Source: DAOTTI01 sp034437795 (lineage in GTDB: Bacteria; Chloroflexota; UBA11872; UBA12225). Taken from it: a stretch of DNA of 28,930 nucleotides. The position numbers were made by a program, and so were the translations under genes. The stretch's first letter is position 1; the number at the start of each line of letters is the position of its first letter. Below, one piece after another: positions 22,694 to 28,930 of this stretch. The notes under the pieces were generated by a model. That model was given only the letters and a program-made list of their open reading frames with translations, ran no database searches and was not told the DNA's origin. The DNA lies in contig DAOTTI010000157.1 of NCBI GenBank assembly GCA_034437795.1, positions 1 through 28,930 of the forward strand, read 5' to 3'.

Positions 22694-23404
22694 ATGATGC
22701 TCGAGCTACGGAACGTGCATGCCTATTATGGCCACATTCACGCGCTGAAGGGGGTCTCGCTGCACGTGGACGAGGGTGAGGTGGTGGCGATCCTGGGGTC
22801 GAACGGGGCGGGGAAGACCACCATGCTGCGGACGATCCAGGGGCTGCTGCGCCCCCAGGCGGGGACCATCCTGTTCGAGGGGACGGCGCTGGAGAAGCTG
22901 CCGCCGGACCAGATCGTGCGCCGAGGCATCGCCCAGTCGCCGGAGGGCCGCCTGATCTTCCCCCGCATGACCGTGCTGGACAACCTGGAGATGGGCGCGT
23001 TCTCGCGCCGCGACCGCGCGGAGATCAAGGCCGACCTGGAGCGCGTCTTCGCCCTGTTCCCCCGCCTCAAAGAGCGCCGGCACCAGCAGGGCGGCACCCT
23101 GTCTGGGGGCGAGCAGCAGATGCTGGCCATTGGCCGCGCCCTGATGGCGCGCCCGCGGCTCTTGCTCATGGATGAGCCATCGATGGGGCTGGCGCCGATC
23201 CTGGTGGAGCAGATCTACCGGACGCTCCGCGAGATCAACCGGCAGGGCACGACCATCCTGCTGGTGGAGCAGAACGCGCGCATGGCGCTCTCCATCGCCC
23301 ACCGCGGTTACGTGATGGAGACCGGCGAGATCGTCTTGAGCGACACCGCCGCCAACCTGCGGGGCAGCGAGCTAGTGCGCAAGGCCTACCTGGGTGAAGC
23401 GTAG
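22694..23404 (+). CDS. livF: Liv-type ABC transporter ATPase (LivF), operon 2
   Basis: A 236-residue LivF. Walker A GSNGAGKTT is at residues 35-43, then GIAQSPEGRLIFPRMTVLDN, signature LSGGEQQMLAIGRALM, Walker B LLLMDEPSMGLAP and the end VRKAYLGEA. Two consecutive ATGs (22694, 22697) are possible; GGTGGAG just upstream fits the second slightly better. A longer frame from 22640 would translate the inverted repeat and is rejected. This is the last gene of the operon and faces the isomerase gene convergently. Confidence 0.94.
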   Translation: MMLELRNVHAYYGHIHALKGVSLHVDEGEVVAILGSNGAGKTTMLRTIQGLLRPQAGTILFEGTALEKLPPDQIVRRGIAQSPEGRLIFPRMTVLDNLEMGAFSRRDRAEIKADLERVFALFPRLKERRHQQGGTLSGGEQQMLAIGRALMARPRLLLMDEPSMGLAPILVEQIYRTLREINRQGTTILLVEQNARMALSIAHRGYVMETGEIVLSDTAANLRGSELVRKAYLGEA

Positions 23405-23428
23405 CTCATTCATGATGTGGACATGATG

Positions 23429-23632
23429 GGGAGCCCTCACTCTCGCCCTCTCCCTCTGGCAGAGGGGCTGGCGCCGAGGGCGCTGCGGCCGCGCCGTCAG
23501 GGGCGGGGAGCCGTCACCCTGGTCCGCTCCCAGGGAGAAGGGACCAAAGGAGCCCTCACCGCCGCCCGCTTCGCGGGGCCCACGCTCTCACACAGGGGGA
23601 GGGAGCTTGTCGCTGGCGGTGAAGCAGCCGAA
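23429..23632. repeat. Triple hairpin repeat between convergent genes, possible bidirectional terminator
   Basis: Three units of the dispersed CCCTC...GGGGA family fill the interval between convergent livF and the isomerase. Visible foldbacks are CCCTCTG-G-CAGAGGG (23452-23466), CTCCC-A-GGGAG (23527-23537) and GCCCGC/GCGGGGC (23564-23579). The last unit ends in the tail CTTGTCGCTGGCGGTGAAG. The position suits bidirectional termination, though no U-runs are present. Confidence 0.6.
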
Positions 23633-24391
23633 CTAGCGTCCCATCCGGCGCAGGTTTTCGCGGCAGCGCCGGACGGTCTCCAGCGGCGGGTAGGCGTAAG
23701 TCTCCTGCTCCACGATGTACCACTCCGTGCCGCCCACGCTCTCGCAGAGGCGAAAGACCTCGTCCCAACGGATATCCCCCTCGCCAATCAGGGCCTTATC
23801 GTTGGTCGCGGAATACTCCTTCAGGTGGACGGTGACGGACCGACCCGGGTACTTGCCGATAAAGGGCACGGGATCCACCCCTGTGCCGCGGGCCGCATTG
23901 CCGATGTCCAGCTGCAGGATCACGTCCGTGCGGGTGTGGCTGGCGAACGTGTCCCACGGCAGCTCGCCTTCCAGGGGCTGGAACTCGACGGAGTGGTTGT
24001 GATAGCCGGTGCGCAGGCCGCGCGCCTTGAGCCGCTCCGCCAGCTCATTGAAGAACGCCGCCGTCTCGATCCACGCCTGTCGTGAGGCGCGCCGCTCCTG
24101 GGGCAGGCTGGGTACGATGATGCGATCGTTGCCGATGGTCTGGTTGTACTCGATGGTCCGCTCCAGCTCGTCCTCCTGGACAGCGCGGAGCGGGGTGTGC
24201 GAGCCGATCACCTTCAGGCCGTGGTCGTCGGCCAGCCGGCGAAGCTCACGCGCCGGGATCTCGTACTGCGCGGCGTAGATCTCGACGCCGTCGTACCCCA
24301 TCTCTTTGACGGCCTTGAGCGTGCCGGCCAGGTCACGCTTGCAGTCCTCCCTCACCGAATACAGCTGGAGCGCTACGGGAATGGCGGGCAT
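23633..24391 (-). CDS. Sugar phosphate isomerase/epimerase (xylose isomerase-like TIM barrel)
   Basis: A 252-residue TIM-barrel protein of the AP endonuclease 2/xylose isomerase-like superfamily. It starts PVALQLYSVREDCKRDLAGT, a typical opening, and has metal-site residues at Glu136 (HNHSVEFQ), Asp162 (LQLDIGN), His189 (VTVHLKEY) and Glu228/230 (IVEQE). AGGAGGAG lies just before the ATG at 24391; an extension upstream would translate the heptamer repeat and is rejected. Such proteins often accompany Gfo/Idh oxidoreductases in inositol or unusual-sugar catabolism, and here one lies directly upstream on the same strand. The exact substrate is not known. Confidence 0.9.
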   Translation of the reverse strand: MPAIPVALQLYSVREDCKRDLAGTLKAVKEMGYDGVEIYAAQYEIPARELRRLADDHGLKVIGSHTPLRAVQEDELERTIEYNQTIGNDRIIVPSLPQERRASRQAWIETAAFFNELAERLKARGLRTGYHNHSVEFQPLEGELPWDTFASHTRTDVILQLDIGNAARGTGVDPVPFIGKYPGRSVTVHLKEYSATNDKALIGEGDIRWDEVFRLCESVGGTEWYIVEQETYAYPPLETVRRCRENLRRMGR

Positions 24392-24406
24392 GATCTCCTC
24401 CTGGTT

Positions 24407-24487
24407 GAGTAGCGAGTGGCGAGTGGCGAGTGGCAAGTGGCGAGGGCTCCGTTCATTGTCCCTTGCTACTCGCTACTCCCTACTCGG
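24407..24487. repeat. Inverted GAGTAGC/GAGTGGC heptamer array
   Basis: The left arm 24407-24446 has five to six GAGTAGC/GAGTGGC units in direct tandem; the right arm 24460-24487 has the complement (GCTACTCGCTACTCCCTACT). About 13 nt separate them, so the minus-strand transcript can form a long hairpin between the Gfo/Idh stop and the isomerase ribosome site. The right arm supplies the Gfo/Idh TAG stop (24480-24482). Confidence 0.8.
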
Positions 24488-25481
24488 CCCTAATCGGATG
24501 CGTGGCGCCGGGGGGCGCCCATTGATCGTAGGCGTCCTGGACACGCTGGAGCACATCGAGCGCTGGCAGCACGGACTCCGCACTGATCGCCGGCGGGCGC
24601 CGCTCGCGGACGGCTGCGACGAACTCGCGGTCCTGGAGCAGGGCGCCGTGGCGGTCTTCCGACTGGTCCTGCCTGGGGTCATAGAGCACGCCCGCGCGAT
24701 GGCGGAGCATACTCTCGGAGATGAGCAGCGTGTCCTCGCGCCCGATGAGTACGTAATCGTACAGCGAGAGATGGGAGTTGTAGGACATGGCGATGGTCGC
24801 CAGCTGATCCTGCTTGGTGCGCAGGATGAGCGACAGGTCCAGCGGGATGCCCAGCTTCTGGTCGGGCAGGGCCACCATCGACGTGACGTGCACCTCTCCA
24901 GGGCGATCGACGCCCAGCAGCCAGAGCGCCATGTCAGTGGCGTGGCAGCCGTGGTGCCAGAGCAGATTGTCGGTCCAGGAGCGGCGGTAGCCGCTGGCGC
25001 CGACGTTCTCGCGACGCAGGAACATGTAGCGGGCCACCACGTGGTGCAGCGCCACTGCCCCTGAGCGCACCAGTTCGTGCGCCCGCCTCATCGCCGGATA
25101 ATAGCGGTGCGTGTGGGCGACCATCAGGGTGCGCCCGCGCTCGCGGGCCAGGCCGGCCAGGCGCCGGCCCTCAGCGTAGCTCATCGCCAGCGGGATCTCC
25201 ACGAGCACGTCCTTGCCCGCCAACAGGCACTGTTCCGTCTGGGCGGCGTGCTGCTCGCTGGGAGTGCACAGGATCACGGCGTCGACCGCCGCGTCGGCCA
25301 GGGCGTCCTCCAGGCGGGTGGAGTGGCGCGCGAAGCCGTGCTCCTGGGCGAAGGCGGCCGTCCGCTCCAGCACGCGGCCAATGAGCCAGGCGAGGTGGTG
25401 CCCTTCCCGCCCGAAGATGCGGGTATGGCTCTGAGCGGTCATACCGTATCCGACGATGGCGAGGCGCAGGCGGTCGGTCAT
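24480..25481 (-). CDS. Gfo/Idh/MocA-family oxidoreductase with an altered EKP motif
   Basis: A 333-residue NAD(P)-dependent oxidoreductase. The Rossmann motif is LAIVGYGMTAQSH (residues 7-19), followed by VILCTPSEQHAAQ and AGKDVLVEIPLAMSYAEG. In most members the latter reads EKP, whose Lys takes part in cofactor and substrate binding; here residue 96 is Ile (E95-I96-P97). The C-terminal domain has TLMVAHTHRYYPAMRRAHEL and a His-rich WHHGCHATDMALWLLG at the active-site position. The upstream region has two AGCGCTCAAT copies close to the start and no evident Shine-Dalgarno. Its stop is formed by the heptamer repeat. Probably a dehydrogenase of a sugar, inositol or aromatic diol; the altered motif argues for caution. 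Confidence 0.9.
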   Translation of the reverse strand: MTDRLRLAIVGYGMTAQSHTRIFGREGHHLAWLIGRVLERTAAFAQEHGFARHSTRLEDALADAAVDAVILCTPSEQHAAQTEQCLLAGKDVLVEIPLAMSYAEGRRLAGLARERGRTLMVAHTHRYYPAMRRAHELVRSGAVALHHVVARYMFLRRENVGASGYRRSWTDNLLWHHGCHATDMALWLLGVDRPGEVHVTSMVALPDQKLGIPLDLSLILRTKQDQLATIAMSYNSHLSLYDYVLIGREDTLLISESMLRHRAGVLYDPRQDQSEDRHGALLQDREFVAAVRERRPPAISAESVLPALDVLQRVQDAYDQWAPPGATHPIRAE

Positions 25482-25485
25482 GGCA

Positions 25486-25513
25486 ATTGAGCGCTTTGGG
25501 GTGATTGAGCGCT
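25486..25513. promoter_or_regulatory. Direct repeat pair ATTGAGCGCT in the divergent promoter region
   Basis: Two exact 10-nt copies, 25486-25495 and 25504-25513, 18 bp apart, about 5-32 nt upstream of the Gfo/Idh start and within the 147-nt divergent region shared with the debranching enzyme. Each contains the palindrome AGCGCT. The spacing suggests a paired operator; the regulator is unknown. Confidence 0.4.
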
Positions 25514-25628
25514 ATGGTAGCGTGCGGTGCCGTGCATCACCCCTGTCGGGCGCGGCGCGGGCGCGAGCGCCCCGTAGCCCGGGGCGGCAGGTGCCGGCAG
25601 GCGAGGGCTATGGTACCTTGGGCAAGCC

Positions 25629-27809
25629 ATGGTCGGGTTGTATCCAGGCGAAGATTGGGCCCAGTCGCTCACGCACGAGTGGCTGGTAACGGACGGGTTG
25701 GGCGGCTACGCCTCGGGGACGGTGCTTGGCCCCAATACGCGCCGGTACCACGGGCTGCTGGTGGCGCCGCTGGCGCCGCCTCTCGGCCGCCACGTCCTGC
25801 TGGCCAAGGTGGAAGAGACGCTCGTTGCCGGCAATGGGTCCTTCGCCCTTTCCGCCAACGAGTTCCACGACGGGACCATCCATCCGAGAGGGTTCGAGCA
25901 CCTGGTGGCGTTCCGCCTGGATGAAGGCGTCCCGGTCTGGGACTACCGCGCCGCGGGCATGGCCCTCGAAAAGCGGCTGTGGATGGAGCGGGGCCACACG
26001 GCCACCTACCTCTCCTACGCCCTGGCGGCCGGAGGCGGCGCGCGCCTGGACCTTACGCCGCTCTGCTGTTTTCGCGACTTCCATCGCGAGACGATCGGCA
26101 GCGAGGACTGGCACTTCCGCGTGGAGGTCCAGCACGCCGGCGGCGAGGACGCAGGGTCGCTGGCCATCGTCGCCTTCCCAGGGGCAACGCCGTACTACCT
26201 GCACGTCATCCCCCCGCCAGGCAGGCGCTGGTCCTTCGTGGCCGGCGGCGGCTGGTGGTGGCAGTTCCTGCACCGCGCCGAGCGCGACCGCGGGCTGGAC
26301 TGCGTCGAAGACCTGTATGCCATCGGTCGCGTGATGTGCGATCTGGGGGCGGGGGAGCGCCTGGTGCTCGTGGCCAGCCTGTCCCCCCGGCCCCCGGCCC
26401 TGACGCGGGGACGCGGGGACGCGGAGACGCGGGGAGGGAGCTCATCCCCTGGCTCACTCGCGGACGCGGAGAGGGGAAATGAGGGCCATTGGCTGGCGCC
26501 GGCCGGTACGGAGGCGCAGGCCCAGGATCGGGCCCAGGAAGAAGAGGCGCTTTTCGTGGCCCAACTGCGGCGCGCCGGCGCTCAGTTCCTCGTGGCCCGC
26601 GCCGTGCCGGGGGAGCCGGCGGTGGTGGATGGCCAGGGGGTGCCTGAGGCGCGGACGGTGCTGGCCGGCTATCACTGGTTCGGCGATTGGGGCCGCGACA
26701 CGATGATCGCCTTGCCCGGCCTGGCTATGGCCACCGGCCGGTGGCGTGAGGCGGCCGCCATTCTGCGCGCCTTTGCGCGGTACGTCGACCGCGGCATGCT
26801 CCCCAACCGCTTTCCCGATACGGGGGCGCCTCTCGGCGACGGGGACTACAACACCGTCGACGCCACGCTGTGGTACTTCCACGCCATCGACGCGGTGGAC
26901 CGGCTCCGGACGGACGACCCCGGCGCCGAGCAGGACCTGGTCCGAACGCTGTGGCCGGTACTGGCCGAGATCGTGGACTGGCACGTGCGGGGGACGCGCT
27001 TCGGCATCGGCGTCGATCCTGCGGATGGCCTGGTCTATGTCCAGAACCCGCAGCTGACCTGGATGGACGCCAAGGTCGGCGAGTGGGTGGTCACGCCACG
27101 GGCGGGCAAGCCGGTGGAGATCGCGGCCCTGTGGCACCATGCCCTAGCCCTCATGGAGCGGTGGGCCGAGCGTCTGGGGAGGACAGATGACGGGGCCCGC
27201 CTGCGCCGGCTGCGGGAGCGCGCGGCGGACGGCTTCCACAAGCGCTTCTGGTACGAGCCCGGTGGCTACCTGTACGACGTCGTGGACGGGCCGCAGGGCA
27301 ATGACGACAGCCTGCGGCCCAACCAGATCATCGCCGCGGCGCTGCCGGACTGCCCGCTGGACGGGCCGCAGCGGAGAGCGGTCGTCGACGTGGTGGCGGC
27401 CCAGCTATGGACGCCCCGCGGGCTGCGCACGCTGGCGCCGCACGACACACGGTACCACGGCCGCTACCAGGGCGGCCCCTGGGAGCGCGATAGCGCCTAC
27501 CACCAGGGCACGGTCTGGCCCTGGCTTCTGGGCCCCTTCGTGGACGCCCACCTGCTGGTCTATCGGGACCCGGCGGCGGCGCGCCGCTTCGTCGAGCCCC
27601 TTCGCGACCACCTGTTCGACGAGGCCTGCGTCGGGAGCGTGAGCGAGATCTTCGACGGGGACGCGCCGCATGCCCCCCGCGGCTGCATCGCCCAGGCCTG
27701 GAGCGTGGCGGAGGTCTTTCGCGCCTGGATGGCCACCAGCGGGTCCGCGGCTCCTGGCTCCCTTGCCCCCGCGTGGGGACGGGAAGACACGGAGACGCGG
27801 GGAGGATAG
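25629..27809 (+). CDS. Glycogen debranching enzyme (amylo-alpha-1,6-glucosidase, GH133-type)
   Basis: A 726-residue cytoplasmic enzyme predicted to hydrolyse alpha-1,6 branch points of glycogen or related glucans. The N-terminal domain starts EWLVTDGLGGYASGTVLGPN, then TRRYHGLLVAPLAPP, typical of archaeal/bacterial debranching enzymes. The (alpha/alpha)6 catalytic domain includes YHWFGDWGRDTMIALPGLA (about residues 347-366), GMLPNRFPDTGAPLGDGDYN, TVDATLWYFHAID, TWMDAKVGEWVVTPRAGKPV, GYLYDVVDG and YHQGTVWPWLLGPF. Between the domains, residues about 258-280 (TRGRGDAETRGGSSSPGSLA) are encoded by a GACGCGGG tandem repeat, and the last residues (GREDTETRGG) derive from the same repeat. The ATG at 25629 fits the family start, though no strong Shine-Dalgarno is seen. 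Both repeat stretches keep the frame open. Confidence 0.93.
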   Translation: MVGLYPGEDWAQSLTHEWLVTDGLGGYASGTVLGPNTRRYHGLLVAPLAPPLGRHVLLAKVEETLVAGNGSFALSANEFHDGTIHPRGFEHLVAFRLDEGVPVWDYRAAGMALEKRLWMERGHTATYLSYALAAGGGARLDLTPLCCFRDFHRETIGSEDWHFRVEVQHAGGEDAGSLAIVAFPGATPYYLHVIPPPGRRWSFVAGGGWWWQFLHRAERDRGLDCVEDLYAIGRVMCDLGAGERLVLVASLSPRPPALTRGRGDAETRGGSSSPGSLADAERGNEGHWLAPAGTEAQAQDRAQEEEALFVAQLRRAGAQFLVARAVPGEPAVVDGQGVPEARTVLAGYHWFGDWGRDTMIALPGLAMATGRWREAAAILRAFARYVDRGMLPNRFPDTGAPLGDGDYNTVDATLWYFHAIDAVDRLRTDDPGAEQDLVRTLWPVLAEIVDWHVRGTRFGIGVDPADGLVYVQNPQLTWMDAKVGEWVVTPRAGKPVEIAALWHHALALMERWAERLGRTDDGARLRRLRERAADGFHKRFWYEPGGYLYDVVDGPQGNDDSLRPNQIIAAALPDCPLDGPQRRAVVDVVAAQLWTPRGLRTLAPHDTRYHGRYQGGPWERDSAYHQGTVWPWLLGPFVDAHLLVYRDPAAARRFVEPLRDHLFDEACVGSVSEIFDGDAPHAPRGCIAQAWSVAEVFRAWMATSGSAAPGSLAPAWGREDTETRGG
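26400..26475 (+). repeat. GACGCGGG tandem repeat inside the debranching-enzyme gene
   Basis: About four 8-nt units of the GACGCGGG/GACGCGGA type followed by a GGGAG and GAGAGGGGA stretch, all in frame within the interdomain linker. The 16-nt core CGGAGACGCGGGGAGG (26422-26437) recurs exactly at 27790-27805, at the end of the same gene. Confidence 0.75.
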
Positions 27810-27930
27810 CCCTCACCCCCGGCCCGTCTCCCGCGTGCGGGAGAGGGGGACCGACGGCCGCGGCCGTGCGGCTTGGCTCCGCCGTCCCCGCTCCGACACG
27901 GAGAGGGGGAACGACGGCCATGGCGTGGCC
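27772..27930 (+). repeat. Repeat-derived gene end and downstream hairpin repeats
   Basis: 27772-27805 is the second copy of the GACGCGGG-type repeat and encodes the last residues of the debranching enzyme. Directly after the stop lies a hairpin repeat with a perfect 8-bp stem (TCTCCCGC 27827-27834, GCGGGAGA 27837-27844). Two direct copies beginning GGAGAGGGGGA (27840-27868 and 27900-27928) follow. The 231-nt interval before the next gene holds nothing else supported; the hairpin may end the transcript. Confidence 0.6.
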
Positions 27931-28040
27931 GGGTCCGGAGGCCTGGCGCACGCCCCGTGGAACGGTTCAGGGCGCGAGGTCGCCAGTCGCGCCCGCGCTG
28001 ACACACAGTGCTAGACTCCCCTGGATAACAGGAGGCAGAG

Positions 28041-28868
28041 GTGTTCTTCTTTCGCAAGCTAGGCCAGTGGCTGGGCATGCTGACCAGCATCTTCATCGAG
28101 CGCACTGAAGACCGATTCTCCGTCGAGCGGCGTCTCGCCTACGACCGCCAGCAACGGGCGGAAGAACTCAAGCGGCAGCGCCTGCTGGCAGTCGATATTG
28201 GCGCCTACGCGGCGGAGCTGGCGCAGGAGCTGGGCGAGGCGGTGGTGGAGGTGGAGGACCTGCGGGCGCAGGCGAAGGAGCACGTGGCGCGAGCGAACGC
28301 CGCCAAGGCGCGGGGCGACCTCAAGACAGAGGAGATGGAGCTGGCGCGTGCCTCGCAGCTCGCCGACGAACTCGCCGAGGCGGAGGAGCACCTGGCGGCG
28401 CTGCAGCGGGAAAAGGAGGAGGCCCTCCGTGATAAGGAGGAGGCCTACCAGCTAGTCGAGGAGGGGATCGAGCGATTGCGGGCGCAGGCGCGTGAGGACG
28501 CCCGTCTGGCGCGGCGCGCCGGGCTGGCGGAGCTGCGCGAGCGCTCCCTGGAGATGCGCGAGAAGCTGGCGCAGATGATCCCCGAGGACCGCGAGGACGT
28601 GCGGGCGCAGATCGAGACCAAGCTGCGCAAGCGCGAGGCCCGCCTGGAGGCGCGCCGCGAGTTGACCGATCGCGTGCTGGCGCGCGAGCAGGAGCAGCGC
28701 CTGCGCCGCGCCCAGGAGATCTCGGCCAAGGGCCGCGCCAACCTGAACGAGCTCTTCGCCGAGGTCGGCTACACCCCCACGGCGGTGGAGACCGGCGCCG
28801 CAGCCGCCACCGCCCAGGAGCGGGCTGCGGCCGCTCCGCCGCCGGGACAAACAGGGACGGGGACATGA
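28041..28868 (+). CDS. PspA/IM30-like coiled-coil protein
   Basis: A 275-residue, almost entirely helical protein. It starts MFFFRKLGQWLGMLTSIFIE, an amphipathic segment like the membrane-binding helix of PspA/Vipp1, then ERTEDRFSVERRLAYDRQQ and a long coiled coil to about residue 240 rich in Glu, Arg, Ala and Leu, with the PspA-like pattern AKEHVARANAAKARGDLKTE. A disordered Ala/Pro/Gly tail follows (TGAAAATAQERAAAAPPPGQ). GGAGG lies 5 nt before the GTG start. PspA proteins assemble on the inner membrane and protect it under stress. The match is by pattern, so a generic coiled-coil protein is possible. No partner such as PspF, PspB or PspC is visible. Confidence 0.6.
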   Translation: MFFFRKLGQWLGMLTSIFIERTEDRFSVERRLAYDRQQRAEELKRQRLLAVDIGAYAAELAQELGEAVVEVEDLRAQAKEHVARANAAKARGDLKTEEMELARASQLADELAEAEEHLAALQREKEEALRDKEEAYQLVEEGIERLRAQAREDARLARRAGLAELRERSLEMREKLAQMIPEDREDVRAQIETKLRKREARLEARRELTDRVLAREQEQRLRRAQEISAKGRANLNELFAEVGYTPTAVETGAAAATAQERAAAAPPPGQTGTGT

Positions 28869-28930
28869 GCGGCACCCGTTTGCGGGCGGACGTCCCCTGA
28901 GAGGCAGCGGTGGGCCGGATACGCTGGGGC

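Overview
This is a GC-rich window with long, densely packed genes on both strands. The gene set is bacterial and chromosomal: RNase J beside what looks like the membrane domain of an FtsK translocase, aldo/keto and Gfo/Idh oxidoreductases, enolase-superfamily sugar-acid dehydratases, a DUF4058 remnant, a GH133-type glycogen debranching enzyme and a PspA-like coiled-coil protein. Many intergenic regions carry short tandem or inverted repeats. Together this suggests a Chloroflexota-like heterotroph (Thermomicrobia-type), but that assignment is inference from gene content and no marker gene here settles it.

Layout. 1-2317 (minus): partial membrane N-terminus of a probable FtsK, then RNase J. 2378-5150 (plus): a possible tiny membrane peptide, an aldo/keto reductase and a galactonate/mannonate dehydratase-like enzyme. 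5402-11478 (minus): two coupled small proteins, an alpha/beta hydrolase, a malate/L-lactate dehydrogenase-family enzyme, a ThuA-like protein, a broken DUF4058 gene and an L-rhamnonate dehydratase-like enzyme. 11576-23404 (plus): two complete tandem paralogous operons for LivKHMGF-type ABC importers. 23633-25481 (minus): a sugar phosphate isomerase/epimerase and a Gfo/Idh/MocA oxidoreductase. 25629-28868 (plus): glycogen debranching enzyme, then the PspA-like protein.

How the genes may work together. The flanking enzymes (two acid-sugar dehydratases, AKR, LDH2-type dehydrogenase, ThuA-like, isomerase, Gfo/Idh) look like a catabolic island for sugars or sugar acids. The two Liv-type importers belong to a family that usually takes up branched-chain amino acids but also amides and other small acids, so their substrate is open. 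Each operon has a plausible promoter of its own: a duplicated one at 11576-11681 and a near-consensus one at 17372-17400.

The most unusual features are the tandem five-gene operon duplication with lineage-specific extensions; a 23-codon valine-rich ORF coupled by an ATGA overlap to livM of operon 1; tandem repeats that supply stop codons or invade coding sequence (AKR, Gfo/Idh, debranching enzyme); and a DUF4058 pseudogene with an internal deletion and a frame change. I found no tRNA, rRNA, CRISPR array, transposase or phage gene, and no clear new defence or mobile system.
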